DNA of 64,000 nt, from positions 2,666,001 to 2,730,000 of the forward strand of contig NZ_CP045725.1 of NCBI RefSeq assembly GCF_009646095.1, given 5' to 3'. The notes beneath the pieces are model-generated. The model saw only the letters and a program-made list of their open reading frames with translations. It was not told where the DNA came from and ran no database searches. Shown here piece after piece: positions 48,199-58,421 of the stretch. A program made the translations under genes and the position numbers. Source of the DNA: Raineyella fluvialis. GTDB taxonomy: Bacteria > Actinomycetota > Actinomycetes > Propionibacteriales > Propionibacteriaceae. How positions within the stretch are numbered: position 1 is the first letter of the stretch; each line of letters opens with the position of its first letter.

Positions 48199-49206
48199 GT
48201 GCTCGACGATCGCAAGCTGACCGTGCTACGCGCCATCGTCACCGACTACGTCTCCAGTCAGGAGCCGGTGGGGTCGAAGGCGCTGGTCGAGCGGTACCGG
48301 CTCGGGGTCTCGCCGGCGACGGTCCGCAACGACATGGCCGTGCTGGAGGACGAGGGTTACATCACCCAGCCGCACACCAGTGCGGGCCGGATCCCCACCG
48401 ACAAGGGCTATCGACTCTTCGTCGACCAGATCGGCGAGATCAAACCGCTGTCGACCCCGGAGCGGCGGGCGATCGAGACCTTTATGTCCGGCGCCGTCGA
48501 CATGGACGACGTGGTGGCCCGCACGGTGCGCCTGCTCGCCCGGTTGACCCACCAGGTCGCCATCGTCCAGTACCCGGTGATCTCCGCGACGGTGATCCGT
48601 CACGTCGACCTGATCCGGCTCGGTGACGACGACCTGATGGTGATCGTGGTGAGCTCCAACGGGCACGTCGAACAGCACACCCTGACACTCACCGTCGACG
48701 ACGAGCAACTGGCGCAGCTGCGCACCCGACTCGCCGCGGCTGTGGTGGACCGCACCGCCCAGCGAGCGGTCGAGGCACTCGCATCGATCGACGAGGAGTT
48801 CCCGCCGCAGGACCGGGCGGCGGCCCAGGTGGCCGTCGCCACCCTGCTCGAGCTGCTCGGCACCCCGCCCAGCACCCGGGTGGTCGTCGGCGGTGTTCCG
48901 AACCTGGCGCGTTTCGCCAGCGAGTTCGAGTCGACCGTCGGGCCGGTCCTGGAGGCGCTCGAGGAGCAGGTCGTGCTCCTCAAGCTCCTCGGCGAGGCCG
49001 CGACCTCGGACGACGTGCTCGTCCGGATCGGCCAGGAAGTCCCCTATCAGGGGTTGCAGTCGACCTCGATGGTCGCCAGTGCCTATGGCAGTCAGCAGGA
49101 TGTCTGGGCCACGCTCGGTATTGTCGGACCGACCCGGATGGACTATCCGTCGATGATGGCGTCGGTGCGCGCAGTCGCACGCTACGTGGGCCGTTTCCTG
49201 GCCTGA
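48199..49206 (+). CDS. hrcA: Heat-inducible transcription repressor HrcA
   Basis: 335 aa. N-terminal winged helix (LVERYRLGVSPATVRNDMAVLEDEGYITQPHTSAGRIPTDKGYRLFVD) and the GAF-like dimerisation domain. It represses class I heat-shock genes through CIRCE; GroE activity keeps it folded. GTG start with GAGGAGGGG upstream. First gene of the hrcA-dnaJ operon, autoregulated. Confidence 0.95.
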   Translation: MLDDRKLTVLRAIVTDYVSSQEPVGSKALVERYRLGVSPATVRNDMAVLEDEGYITQPHTSAGRIPTDKGYRLFVDQIGEIKPLSTPERRAIETFMSGAVDMDDVVARTVRLLARLTHQVAIVQYPVISATVIRHVDLIRLGDDDLMVIVVSSNGHVEQHTLTLTVDDEQLAQLRTRLAAAVVDRTAQRAVEALASIDEEFPPQDRAAAQVAVATLLELLGTPPSTRVVVGGVPNLARFASEFESTVGPVLEALEEQVVLLKLLGEAATSDDVLVRIGQEVPYQGLQSTSMVASAYGSQQDVWATLGIVGPTRMDYPSMMASVRAVARYVGRFLA

Positions 49207-49219
49207 GGATGACGAGGAC

Positions 49220-50392
49220 ATGAGCAAGGACTATTACGAGATCCTGGGTGTGGGCCACGATGCCGACGCCGAGACGATCAAGAAGGCCTACCGCAAGCGC
49301 GCCATGAAGGTGCACCCCGATGTGGCCCAGACCGAGGACGCTGCCGAGCAGTTCAAGGAACTGAACGAGGCCTACGAGGTGCTGAAGGATCCCCAGAAGC
49401 GGGCGATGTACGACCGCGGCGGTGATCCGATGGGCCCCGGCGGCATGGGCGGCGGATTCGGCGGGATGCCAGGTTTCGGTGGCGCCGGCGGGTTCGACTT
49501 CACCGATCTGATCGGGTCCATGTTCGGCCAGGCCACCTCCCGTGGTCCCCGGTCCCGTGTCCGCAAGGGCCAGGACGCCCTCGTCGGGATGTCCCTGACG
49601 TTGGCCGAGGCGGCTTTCGGAGTCACCAAGCCGCTCCAGGTCGACACCGCCGTGCTCTGCTCGCGGTGTGCCGGTTCCGGCTCGGCCGAGGGCAACGCGC
49701 CGGTCACCTGCCGTACGTGTCACGGGGCCGGCGAGGTGACCCAGGTGCAGCGGTCCTTCCTCGGTGACATCCGCACCTCATCGCCCTGCCCGGCCTGCCG
49801 TGGCTACGGCACGGTGATCCCGGACCCCTGCCCGGAGTGCTCCGGGGAGGGTCGCGTGCGCACCACCCGTACGCTCAACGTCAAGGTTCCGGCGGGCGTC
49901 GACTCGGGCAACCGCATCCACCTGGCGGCCCAAGGCGAGGTCGGGCCCGGCGGCGGCCCCGCCGGTGACCTCTACGTCGAGCTGCGTGTCGAGGCGCACG
50001 AAAACTTCACCCGCAAGGGCAGCGATCTGGAGACGGTCGTCCGTGTCCCGATGACCGCCGCCGCGCTGGGCACCTCCGTCAAGGTGCCGACACTGGACGC
50101 CGAGAAGGAGGGCGCGACCGAGGAAGAGGCCCTCGTCGACGTGGAGATCCCCGCGGGCACCCAGTCCGGCACGCGGATCACAGTGCGCGGTCGGGGTGTG
50201 CCGAAGCTGCGGTCCAACAGCCGGGGCGACATGGGCGTGACCTTCCTCGTCCAGACGCCGACGAAGCTGGATCCGGAGCAGCGCGATCTGCTGCGTCAGT
50301 TGGCCGATCTGCGGGGCGAGCACGAGGTCAGGGTCGGGCATGCCAAGGAGAAGGGCTTCTTCGGCAAGCTGCGCGACGCGTTCGAGGGCTGA
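49220..50392 (+). CDS. dnaJ: Chaperone protein DnaJ
   Basis: 390 aa. J domain with catalytic HPD in MKVHPDVAQ near residue 33, a Gly/Phe-rich linker, four zinc-finger repeats (CSRCAGSG, CRTCHGAG, CPACRGYG, CPECSGEG), then two beta-sandwich substrate domains. This is the second actinomycete DnaJ type, located after hrcA; the other copy normally lies with dnaK-grpE elsewhere. 13 bp after hrcA. Confidence 0.95.
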   Translation: MSKDYYEILGVGHDADAETIKKAYRKRAMKVHPDVAQTEDAAEQFKELNEAYEVLKDPQKRAMYDRGGDPMGPGGMGGGFGGMPGFGGAGGFDFTDLIGSMFGQATSRGPRSRVRKGQDALVGMSLTLAEAAFGVTKPLQVDTAVLCSRCAGSGSAEGNAPVTCRTCHGAGEVTQVQRSFLGDIRTSSPCPACRGYGTVIPDPCPECSGEGRVRTTRTLNVKVPAGVDSGNRIHLAAQGEVGPGGGPAGDLYVELRVEAHENFTRKGSDLETVVRVPMTAAALGTSVKVPTLDAEKEGATEEEALVDVEIPAGTQSGTRITVRGRGVPKLRSNSRGDMGVTFLVQTPTKLDPEQRDLLRQLADLRGEHEVRVGHAKEKGFFGKLRDAFEG

Positions 50393-50401
50393 GGCGGACC
50401 G

Positions 50402-51148
50402 GTGACCGATCCGGTCTTCCTGCACGACTTCGGGGCCGACCCCGCCCTCGGTGACGTGGTCACCCTGGCGGGGGAGGAGGGGCACCACGCCGCTGTCGTC
50501 CGCCGGATCCGGCTCGGCGAGGTCGTCGTCCTGACCGACGGCCAGGGCACGGGCGTCCGCGGTGAGGTCGTCGCGGTCAGCAAGAAGAGCATCGACGTGC
50601 GCGCCGACGAAGTGCTGCACGCCCCGCGATCGGCGGTCCACTGGATCGTCGCCCAGGCCCTGGCGAAGGGCGGCCACGACGAACAGGCCGTCGACATGAT
50701 GACCCAGGCGGGCATGGACGAGGTGGTGCCGTGGCAGTCGGCCCGCGCCATCGTCCGCTGGTCCGGCGACAAGGCGGTCAAGGGTGCCGAGAAGTGGCGA
50801 CGGACGGTCCGCGAGGCCGCCAAGCAGTCGCGTCGACTGCACGTACCGGCCGTGCACGACGTGCTCGACACCGCCGGACTGGCCCGCCTCGTGGCGACGG
50901 TCGACGCCGCGTACGTGTTGCACGAGTCGGCCGAGCGGTGGCTCGCCGCCCTGGACCTGCCCTCCGCCGGCAGCGTCCTGCTGATCGTCGGCCCGGAGGG
51001 CGGCATCGCCCCCGAGGAACTCGACGTCCTCGTCGCGGCCGGGGCGGTGCCCGTCCTGGTCAACGACGGGGTGCTGCGGAGCTCCAGTGCCGGGATCGTC
51101 GGGCTCGCCCAGGCCCAGGCCCTGGTGGCTCGAGCGGCGGGAGACTGA
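50402..51148 (+). CDS. rsmE: 16S rRNA (uracil(1498)-N(3))-methyltransferase RsmE
   Basis: 248 aa. SPOUT-type methyltransferase with a small PUA-like N-terminus (HHAAVVRRIRLGEVVVLTDGQG) and the knotted SAM site (LLIVGPEGGIAPEELDVL and VLRSSSAGIVGLAQAQAL). GTG start, 9 bp after dnaJ, so probably part of the same operon. Confidence 0.93.
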   Translation: MTDPVFLHDFGADPALGDVVTLAGEEGHHAAVVRRIRLGEVVVLTDGQGTGVRGEVVAVSKKSIDVRADEVLHAPRSAVHWIVAQALAKGGHDEQAVDMMTQAGMDEVVPWQSARAIVRWSGDKAVKGAEKWRRTVREAAKQSRRLHVPAVHDVLDTAGLARLVATVDAAYVLHESAERWLAALDLPSAGSVLLIVGPEGGIAPEELDVLVAAGAVPVLVNDGVLRSSSAGIVGLAQAQALVARAAGD

Positions 51149-51227
51149 GCTCCTGGGCTCCCACCAGGATGGTGCGGTCGGAGGGTCGATCAGCCGCCGC
51201 GCCCTCGGTGAGCCGCCGCGGTTTCAC

Positions 51228-51737
51228 TCAGGCGCCGCCGGTTTCCCTCAGGCGCCGCCCGTCGGCGCGCCGCGCCTGAATCGGACGGGGGCGGCTTCCC
51301 GAAGGCGCAGCGGCTGGACGCGACGCCTTGCGCCGGAGACCGAGCGCCACGCCGGTGATGGCGGTGGCCGGGACGAACGGCTGACGCCACACCCGGGAGT
51401 CGTCCGACTCCGCGACGTTGTCGCCCACGACGAACCACTGTCCGGAGGGGACCCGCCAGGTCTCGATGTAGGCACCGGAGGGCGGGGGCCCGTTCACGCT
51501 CAACCGGCCCGCCCCCATCCGGACCACGTCGCCGGGGCCCGCGGCCAGCCGTTTGACCAGCCGGCCGCCATCCGGGGCGGCGATCACCACGACATCACCC
51601 ACCCGGAGTCGGCCGACCGGCGGTCTGGTGACCAGTACCCGGCCCGGCCGGAGGGTGGGCAGCATCGATCGGCCCTCCACCCGGACCAGCGGCGACCAGC
51701 GCCGCCGCCGAGACGATCTGCTCGAGTCAGTGCGCAT
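51228..51737 (-). CDS. SodX-like (Ni-SOD maturation type) S26 peptidase
   Basis: 169 aa. Signal-peptidase I fold with catalytic Ser24 in VEGRSMLPTL, Lys62 in GGRLVKRLAA, and box E GDNVAESDDSR. There is no N-terminal membrane helix; instead the protein starts with a soluble Arg/Ser tail. That soluble form is typical of the protease that processes nickel superoxide dismutase. No sodN is present; the upstream, overlapping gene (11 bp) encodes a DUF6448 protein with an HCD motif. The tail after residue 140 is basic and variable. Confidence 0.75.
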   Translation of the reverse strand: MRTDSSRSSRRRRWSPLVRVEGRSMLPTLRPGRVLVTRPPVGRLRVGDVVVIAAPDGGRLVKRLAAGPGDVVRMGAGRLSVNGPPPSGAYIETWRVPSGQWFVVGDNVAESDDSRVWRQPFVPATAITGVALGLRRKASRPAAAPSGSRPRPIQARRADGRRLRETGGA

Positions 51738-52338
51738 GCTCGTGCTCGGCATGCTGGTGCTCGGCATGCTCATGCCCGTGGTGCTCGTGGCCGTGGTGCT
51801 CGTGCTCCTCACCCTCGGCGTACTTGAAGTAGCTGACGTAGGCGGCGACGAAGTCGCGGGCGGCGTCCACATCGTCGATGTCGAAGTCCTTCTTGGCCAG
51901 AGCGATCCCGAAGCGCCGATGCAGCTCGTCGCTGCGGGCGGCGGGTACGAGGCCGCGCACCTCGGTGTCGTCGCCGATGTCGAGGGCCCGGTCAGCCGCG
52001 ACGACGACGGCGGGAAGCTCGGTGCCGGTGGGCTGGATACCGGTGAACCCGACGCCCTCGCCCATCCGGTGCAGGCGGACCAGCGTCTCGAGGAAGAGCC
52101 GGTCGGCGACCCATCGGGCGTCCGTCCCCAGCCGTCGGACGGCGAGGCTGCGCGTGAAGACCTCGACGAGTTCGGCCTCCGCGTCGGCCTGGATCCACTT
52201 GAGGGCGAAGTTGACGTTGCCCGTCTCAAGAGCGCGGCGTCCGTCGGTGACGGCGGGCCCGTCGGCGGTGTCGCAGTGTGCGCGGACGGTCGGGACGACC
52301 GTCTCGACGAGCGATCGGAGAAGCGTACGCAGGGACAT
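51727..52338 (-). CDS. DUF6448 family protein with N-terminal HCD motif and His-rich tail
   Basis: 203 aa. A 20-residue leader (not a clear Sec signal) ends RA, then His21-Cys22-Asp23-Thr, followed by the family blocks GRRALETGNVNFALKWI, AVRRLG, RLFLETLVRLHRMGEGVGFTGI, AADRALDIGDD, HRRFGIALAKKDFDIDDVDAARDFVAAYVSYFKYA. The last 29 residues hold 13 His and several Glu, a metal-binding tail. Processing after Ala20 would expose HCD, like the Ni-hook HCDxPCG of nickel SOD. AGGAGG lies 8 nt before the ATG. Function unknown; metal handling is inferred. Confidence 0.8.
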   Translation of the reverse strand: MSLRTLLRSLVETVVPTVRAHCDTADGPAVTDGRRALETGNVNFALKWIQADAEAELVEVFTRSLAVRRLGTDARWVADRLFLETLVRLHRMGEGVGFTGIQPTGTELPAVVVAADRALDIGDDTEVRGLVPAARSDELHRRFGIALAKKDFDIDDVDAARDFVAAYVSYFKYAEGEEHEHHGHEHHGHEHAEHQHAEHEHAH

Positions 52339-52438
52339 GGCCGCAGCCTCCTGTGTCGGGGATCAGTGATGTCTTCGACGGTAGGACGACGGAAGGTCCG
52401 GCGCATTGATCCGGGTCAAGTCCCGCGACCGGGCCTCC

Positions 52439-52888
52439 TCACTGCGAGTCAACGTGCTTCCTGCGGCCATGTCTCGCGCGGGCCAACAGGACAAGGTAGA
52501 CGACGGCGGTGGCACTGCTGGCGTACCCGAACAGCGAAGCGACGAGCACCACGGGATTGTTCAACGGCAGGTCGGCACCGAAGGCCCCCGTCGCGTAGTG
52601 GACGACGTAGAAGGCGACTTCCGTGACCAGGAAGGCGACGAGTGCCGCCCGGCCGCGCGACCTGCCCTGGAGGGTGGCCACGATCGCGACGCCGAACCAG
52701 ATGCCGGTGAGGATCAGCGGTATCGACAGACCGGCCAACACGCCCCACCGGGCGCCGTATTGATGCAAGGCATAGGGGATCTGCCACAGGTAGTTGCCGG
52801 TGGTCACGACGACCAGAGGCCACCATCTCAGCGTTGATTGATGCGTACGTGTCTGCCGCGTTGCGTGCGGGACCTCAGGATGGCTCAT
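52439..52888 (-). CDS. Four-helix membrane protein of unknown function
   Basis: 149 aa. Four hydrophobic segments (WWPLVVVTTGNYLWQIPYAL, WGVLAGLSIPLILTGIWFGVAIV, AALVAFLVTEVAFYVVHY, VVLVASLFGYASSATAVVYLVLLA) and a basic C-terminus. No family recognised. Upstream of, and on the same strand as, the DUF6448 gene. Confidence 0.6.
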   Translation of the reverse strand: MSHPEVPHATRQTRTHQSTLRWWPLVVVTTGNYLWQIPYALHQYGARWGVLAGLSIPLILTGIWFGVAIVATLQGRSRGRAALVAFLVTEVAFYVVHYATGAFGADLPLNNPVVLVASLFGYASSATAVVYLVLLARARHGRRKHVDSQ

Positions 52889-53018
52889 CGAGCCTCTCTC
52901 TCCTCTACGGGGGGCACGCGCGAGCCGTCTGTGATGGACGGTTCGCCCTGTCCGGGTGCTCCGACAGCCGAGCAGCGTAGGCTATCGGGACTCCAGCCCG
53001 CTGGGCCGCAGGGCGGAT

Positions 53019-53024
53019 TAGCAT
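53019..53024 (+). promoter_or_regulatory. tgt: -10 box of tgt
   Basis: TAGCAT overlaps the in-frame ATG at 53023. The transcript would begin near 53031, downstream of that ATG and upstream of the GGAGG-CTG start at 53062. Confidence 0.5.
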
Positions 53025-53042
53025 GAGTGCGCCCAACCATAG

Positions 53043-54329
<1,287 letters not shown>

Positions 54330-54468
54330 CGGAGGATCACCGTACGGCGAGGATCACCGTAGGGCGCCCGATCTCGGCGTTGGACAGCAGGGACCCTGAC
54401 CACCAGGATCGGGACCGAACGGCGCCGATAACGCCGCAGGGCCCCGATCCGGGTGCCCCCCTCAGGGC

Positions 54469-57291
54469 TCAGACCGGGCGGGTGGCCAGGTCGAGCAGCT
54501 CCAGGATGTGGTGGTACGTCTCCCCGGTCGCCCGGGACATCCCCACCTCACAGGTGCGGTTGGCCGAGGCGTAGGCCGTCCGGCCGGTGCCGCCCTGCCC
54601 GGTCCGGGCCGCCACCTCGCCGGCTTCGGCCTTCGTCGCCGAGGCGGTCAGCTCCGGGTGGAGCATGCCACGGTCGCCGGCGAACGCGCAGCAACCCGTC
54701 GCCACCGGCACGATGACCGACGTCGCGATCTTCTCGGCGATGGCGCGAGCAGCGGCATTGAGGCCCAGATGGGTCATCGAGCACGTGTTGTGCAACACCA
54801 CCGTGTCGTACGGCTGGGTGACGACGAGGTCGTCCAGCAGCTGGTCGGCGACGAACTCCACCGCGTCGATGATCGTCAGGTCCCCGTACTTCTGGTCGGG
54901 ATCCTTGTGCTGGAACTTCAGCACCCCCTCGGTGCAGGACGCACCGTCGACGACGACGGGCAGCCGGCCGTGGTCGGTCGCCTCCCAGAGGATCGGCAGG
55001 GCCTTTTCCCGCATGGTCGCGTGACCGCGGGTGAAGCCCTTGGACGACCACGGAGTGCCGCAGCACAGCCCGTTGATCCCCTCCGGAATGTCCACACTGA
55101 CGCCGGTCCGGGTGAGCAGGGCATCGATCGCCGGGCCGACGCCCGGACCGCCCTCCGCCGCGCCGAACAGGTTGTGGATGCAGGCGGGGAACCAGACCGC
55201 GGCAGCGCTGTCGGAGTGCCGCGGTGTGCGACGCCGTCCACCCTTGGGCAGGTCCTTGGTCCAGCGCTGGAGATTGTCGTGGCCGACCACGGCACGACCG
55301 ACGTCGGTGGCCGTTGTGGCCAGCGGCGCGACTGCTGCGGCGACGTTCATCGCGATCCCGCCCACCGCTGTGAGGCCTCCCCAGTTGCGGGCGAGGGCGT
55401 CCCAGGCGGCCTGGCTGGCGTTGCCATGGCCCTCGGCCCGGAGCCGTCGGACCAGGTCTCCGGTGTTGATGTCCAGGGGGCAGTTGACCGAGCAGAGGCC
55501 GTCGACGGCGCACGTCTCGATGCCCTGGTAGCGGTAGGTCTTGCTCAGCTCGTCGGCCAGTCCCGTGTTACCCGCCTGCTGGGCGGCGGTGATCTCCCGG
55601 CGCAGCGCGATCCGCTTGCGTGGCGTGAGGGTGAGGTCGCGGCTGGGGCAGATCGGCTCGCAGTAGCCGCACTCGACGCACCGGTCGACCTCCTCCTCGA
55701 CGGCGGGAGCATCCTTCAGGTCCTGCACGTAGGAGCGGGGGACCTCGGACAGCACGACGCCCGGGTTCAGCACGCCGTCGGGGTCGCACAACTGCTTGAC
55801 CCCGACCATCACCTCGTACAGCTCCTGCCCGTACTGGCGGGCCACGAAGGGCGCCATGATCCGGCCGGTGCCGTGCTCCGCCTTCAGCGAACCCTGGTGT
55901 CCGAGCACGACGTCGACCATGTCATCGGTGAACGCCTCGTAACGCCCGGTGTTCCGGCCGCCCTGGAAGTGCTCGTTGAGCATGAAGTGGATGTTGCCGT
56001 CCTTGGCGTGGCCGAAGATCACCGATTCCTCGTAGCCGTGCTTGACGAACAGCTCGGCGAGCTCGGAGCAGGTCCGCCCGAGCGCGCCCACCGGCACGAC
56101 GACGTCCTCGAGAAGTGCGGTCGTGCCACTCGGGCGGTGACCGGCGATGGCGGCGTAGAGGCCCTTGCGGACCGTCCACAGTTCGGCGGCGCGCTTCGCG
56201 TCCTGGGCCATCCCGAACGGCACGGCCAGCGGGAGCCCGTCGGTCAGCGGTCGGGCGGCGCTGACCATGTCGGCCAGTTCCTCCGGGGTGTGGCCGTGGA
56301 ACTCCACCAGCAGGGCAGAGTGGTCCCGGACGTTCAGTGAGGTGATCGCCTGGGGGCTGCCGGAGAGTCGCTGGGCGACGCGCAGGCTGACGGAGTCCAT
56401 CAGTTCGACGGTGGCGAATCCGGCCGCGACCAGGTCGGGGAGGGCGGTCATCGCCTCGTCGATGGTGCTGAAGACCATCAGGCCGGTGGTGACTGCGGGG
56501 AGCACCTCGATGGTGCGCAGCGTGGCGGACGCGACGAAGCCGAGGGTCCCCTCCGAGCCGATCATCAGGTGCGCGAGGATGTCGGCCGGCAGGTCGTGGT
56601 CGAGCAGCGAGTTGAGCCCGTAGCCCATGGTGTTCTTCATCGAGAACTGCTGGCGGATGGTGTCGACCGAGTCCTGGCGGGACCTGACCCGATCGCGCAG
56701 CTGGCTGAGGCCGGCGTAGAGGGCGGGCTCGAGCTGGCGGAGCTTGTCGTCAGCGTCTGCAGCCCCGGTGTCGAGGACGGTGCCCGAGGGCAGGACCAGG
56801 ACCATCGACTCCAGCGTCCGATAGGTGTTGAACTCGGTGCCGCAGGCCATCCCGGAGGAATTGTTGGCCACCACGCCGCCGATGGTGCAGGCCACCTCGG
56901 ACGCCGGGTCGGGCCCGATCTTGCGACCGTACGGACGCAAGGCCATGTTCACGGCCCGAACCGTGGCCCCCGGCTGGACGCGGACCCGCGCGCCGCCGTC
57001 GAGGACCTCGATGCCCCGGAAGTTGGCCCGGGTGTCGGCCAGGATGCCGCCACCCTGGGCCTGTCCGGAGAGGCTGGTGCCGCCGGAGCGGAAGGTCAGG
57101 GGCAGGCCGCTGCTGCGGGCCGCGCGGAACAATGTGCCGATGTCTGCGGCGGACTGGGGCGTGGCCACGATCTGCGGCACGACAAGGTAATGGGAGGCAT
57201 CGTGTGCCAAGGCGCGCCGGTCGAACTCACTCTCGGAATACATCCCGGCCGTGCCGGGCAGAGTGGGGTGGGCGGCCGTCACCGTCGTCAT
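54469..57291 (-). CDS. FAD- and Fe-S-binding D-lactate/glycolate-type dehydrogenase
   Basis: 940 aa. Residues 1-550 form a GlcD/DLD-type flavoprotein (FRSGGTSLSGQAQGGGILAD, GGVVANNSSGMACGT, GSEGTLGFV; C-terminal HAKDGNIHFMLNEH and EHGTGRIMAPFV). Two [4Fe-4S] sites follow (CVECGYCEPICPSRDLTLTPR, CAVDGLCSVNCPLDINTG). A GlpC/GlcF-like CCG domain comes last (GINGLCCGTPW, CSMTHLGL, CCAFAGDRGMLHPE). This fuses GlcD and GlcF functions and feeds electrons from a 2-hydroxy acid, likely D-lactate, to quinone at the membrane. AGGAG lies 5 nt before the ATG. A double GntR-type operator is just upstream. Confidence 0.88.
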   Translation of the reverse strand: MTTVTAAHPTLPGTAGMYSESEFDRRALAHDASHYLVVPQIVATPQSAADIGTLFRAARSSGLPLTFRSGGTSLSGQAQGGGILADTRANFRGIEVLDGGARVRVQPGATVRAVNMALRPYGRKIGPDPASEVACTIGGVVANNSSGMACGTEFNTYRTLESMVLVLPSGTVLDTGAADADDKLRQLEPALYAGLSQLRDRVRSRQDSVDTIRQQFSMKNTMGYGLNSLLDHDLPADILAHLMIGSEGTLGFVASATLRTIEVLPAVTTGLMVFSTIDEAMTALPDLVAAGFATVELMDSVSLRVAQRLSGSPQAITSLNVRDHSALLVEFHGHTPEELADMVSAARPLTDGLPLAVPFGMAQDAKRAAELWTVRKGLYAAIAGHRPSGTTALLEDVVVPVGALGRTCSELAELFVKHGYEESVIFGHAKDGNIHFMLNEHFQGGRNTGRYEAFTDDMVDVVLGHQGSLKAEHGTGRIMAPFVARQYGQELYEVMVGVKQLCDPDGVLNPGVVLSEVPRSYVQDLKDAPAVEEEVDRCVECGYCEPICPSRDLTLTPRKRIALRREITAAQQAGNTGLADELSKTYRYQGIETCAVDGLCSVNCPLDINTGDLVRRLRAEGHGNASQAAWDALARNWGGLTAVGGIAMNVAAAVAPLATTATDVGRAVVGHDNLQRWTKDLPKGGRRRTPRHSDSAAAVWFPACIHNLFGAAEGGPGVGPAIDALLTRTGVSVDIPEGINGLCCGTPWSSKGFTRGHATMREKALPILWEATDHGRLPVVVDGASCTEGVLKFQHKDPDQKYGDLTIIDAVEFVADQLLDDLVVTQPYDTVVLHNTCSMTHLGLNAAARAIAEKIATSVIVPVATGCCAFAGDRGMLHPELTASATKAEAGEVAARTGQGGTGRTAYASANRTCEVGMSRATGETYHHILELLDLATRPV

Positions 57292-57331
57292 GGGGACTCC
57301 TGGTCATCGTTGACTGAGATGACGTGAGCGT

Positions 57332-57377
57332 ACCTCAATGGTCTGACCATCGGAAGGGATGGTCAGACCATTGAGGT
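57332..57377. promoter_or_regulatory. Double GntR/LldR-type operator
   Basis: A perfect 19-bp inverted repeat (57332-57350 and 57359-57377). Within each arm lies an 11-bp palindrome, TGGTCTGACCA (57339-57349) and TGGTCAGACCA (57360-57370), matching the TGGTnnnACCA core of FadR-subfamily regulators such as LldR. Their centres are 21 bp apart, two helical turns. It sits 41 bp above the dehydrogenase start and spans the end of cysA, and it could also serve as a terminator for cysA. Confidence 0.7.
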
Positions 57378-58421
57378 GATGCTGGTCATCGGCTCAGCCG
57401 AGTGCCGGGACCGTCGCGTGGGCTGCGGATGCGCGACGGGCCGTGGCTGGCGGTGCCAGGGGGCCAGGACTGCACCCGGGATCGGATGGATCCAAACTCG
57501 GTGGACGGAGTTCAGTCCCTTCTCGACGGCCTCGCGCCGGGTGAGCGTGACCAGCGTGGGTGCCTCGTCCTGGTCCACCTCGACCTCGACCTGCACGTCG
57601 AAGCCGACCCGATTGATTCGCTTCACCCAGCCGCCCTGCTCGCCTGGGCGGTTGGTCGGGTGCACGCTCAAGCCGATGTCATGTGGGCGGATCAGCCTGC
57701 CTCCCAGCATCGTCACCGGTCCGAGGAATCCCATCACGAAGGCGTTGGCCGGCTCGTCGTAGAGCTCGTCGGGGCTGCCGATCTGTTCGATCCGGCCCTG
57801 GTTGACCACGACCAGGCGATGTGCCACGTCGAGGGCCTCCTCCTGGTCATGGGTGACGAAGACCGTGGTGACGTGCACCTCGTCATGCAGCCTGCGCAGC
57901 CACTCCCGCAGTTCCCGGCGGACCTTCGCGTCGAGGGCGCCGAAGGGTTCGTCGAGCAGAAGGACCCGGGGCCGGATGGCGAGAGCACGGGCCAGGGCCA
58001 TGCGCTGGCGCTGGCCGCCGGACAGTTGGGCCGGCAGCCGGTCGGCGAACTGCTGAAGATGGACGAGTTCGAGCATCTCCTCGACCCGGGCGGCGATGGC
58101 CTGCTTCGACTGTCTGCGGATGGTGAGACCGAAGGCGATGTTCTGCGCGACCGTGAGGTGGCGGAACGCGGCGTAGTGCTGGAAGACGAAGCCGACGTCG
58201 CGCTTGCGGGCGGGGATCCCCGTCGCGTCGGTCCCGGCGATGGCGACGGTGCCGGTGTCGGCGGTCTCCAGCCCGGCGATGATCCGCAGCAGGGTGGACT
58301 TCCCCCCGCCGCTGGGACCGAGCAGGGCTGTCAGGTCGCCGGTGGGGATGGTCAGGTCGATGTCGGCCAGGGCGCGGAAGTCGCCGAAGTTCTTCGAGAC
58401 GCCGCGGATCTCGATGCTCAT
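57363..58421 (-). CDS. cysA: Sulfate/thiosulfate ABC transporter ATP-binding protein CysA
   Basis: 352 aa. Walker [20 protein letters not shown]-loop [13 protein letters not shown], signature [15 protein letters not shown], Walker [15 protein letters not shown]-loop [13 protein letters not shown], then a C-terminal TOBE-like regulatory region (RPHDIGLS). FQHYA and ALFRHxTV-type residues are typical of CysA. Starts in an ATGA overlap with cysW. Last gene of sbp-cysT-cysW-cysA. Confidence 0.93.
   Translation of the reverse strand: MSIEIRGVSKNFGDFRALADIDLTIPTGDLTALLGPSGGGKSTLLRIIAGLETADTGTVAIAGTDATGIPARKRDVGFVFQHYAAFRHLTVAQNIAFGLTIRRQSKQAIAARVEEMLELVHLQQFADRLPAQLSGGQRQRMALARALAIRPRVLLLDEPFGALDAKVRRELREWLRRLHDEVHVTTVFVTHDQEEALDVAHRLVVVNQGRIEQIGSPDELYDEPANAFVMGFLGPVTMLGGRLIRPHDIGLSVHPTNRPGEQGGWVKRINRVGFDVQVEVEVDQDEAPTLVTLTRREAVEKGLNSVHRVWIHPIPGAVLAPWHRQPRPVAHPQPTRRSRHSAEPMTSITSMV

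Noticed and set aside
57332-57377. Plain rho-independent terminator for cysA
   Set aside because: It lacks a U-tract, overlaps the cysA stop, and each arm is itself a GntR-type palindrome, so an operator explains it better; a dual role is possible.
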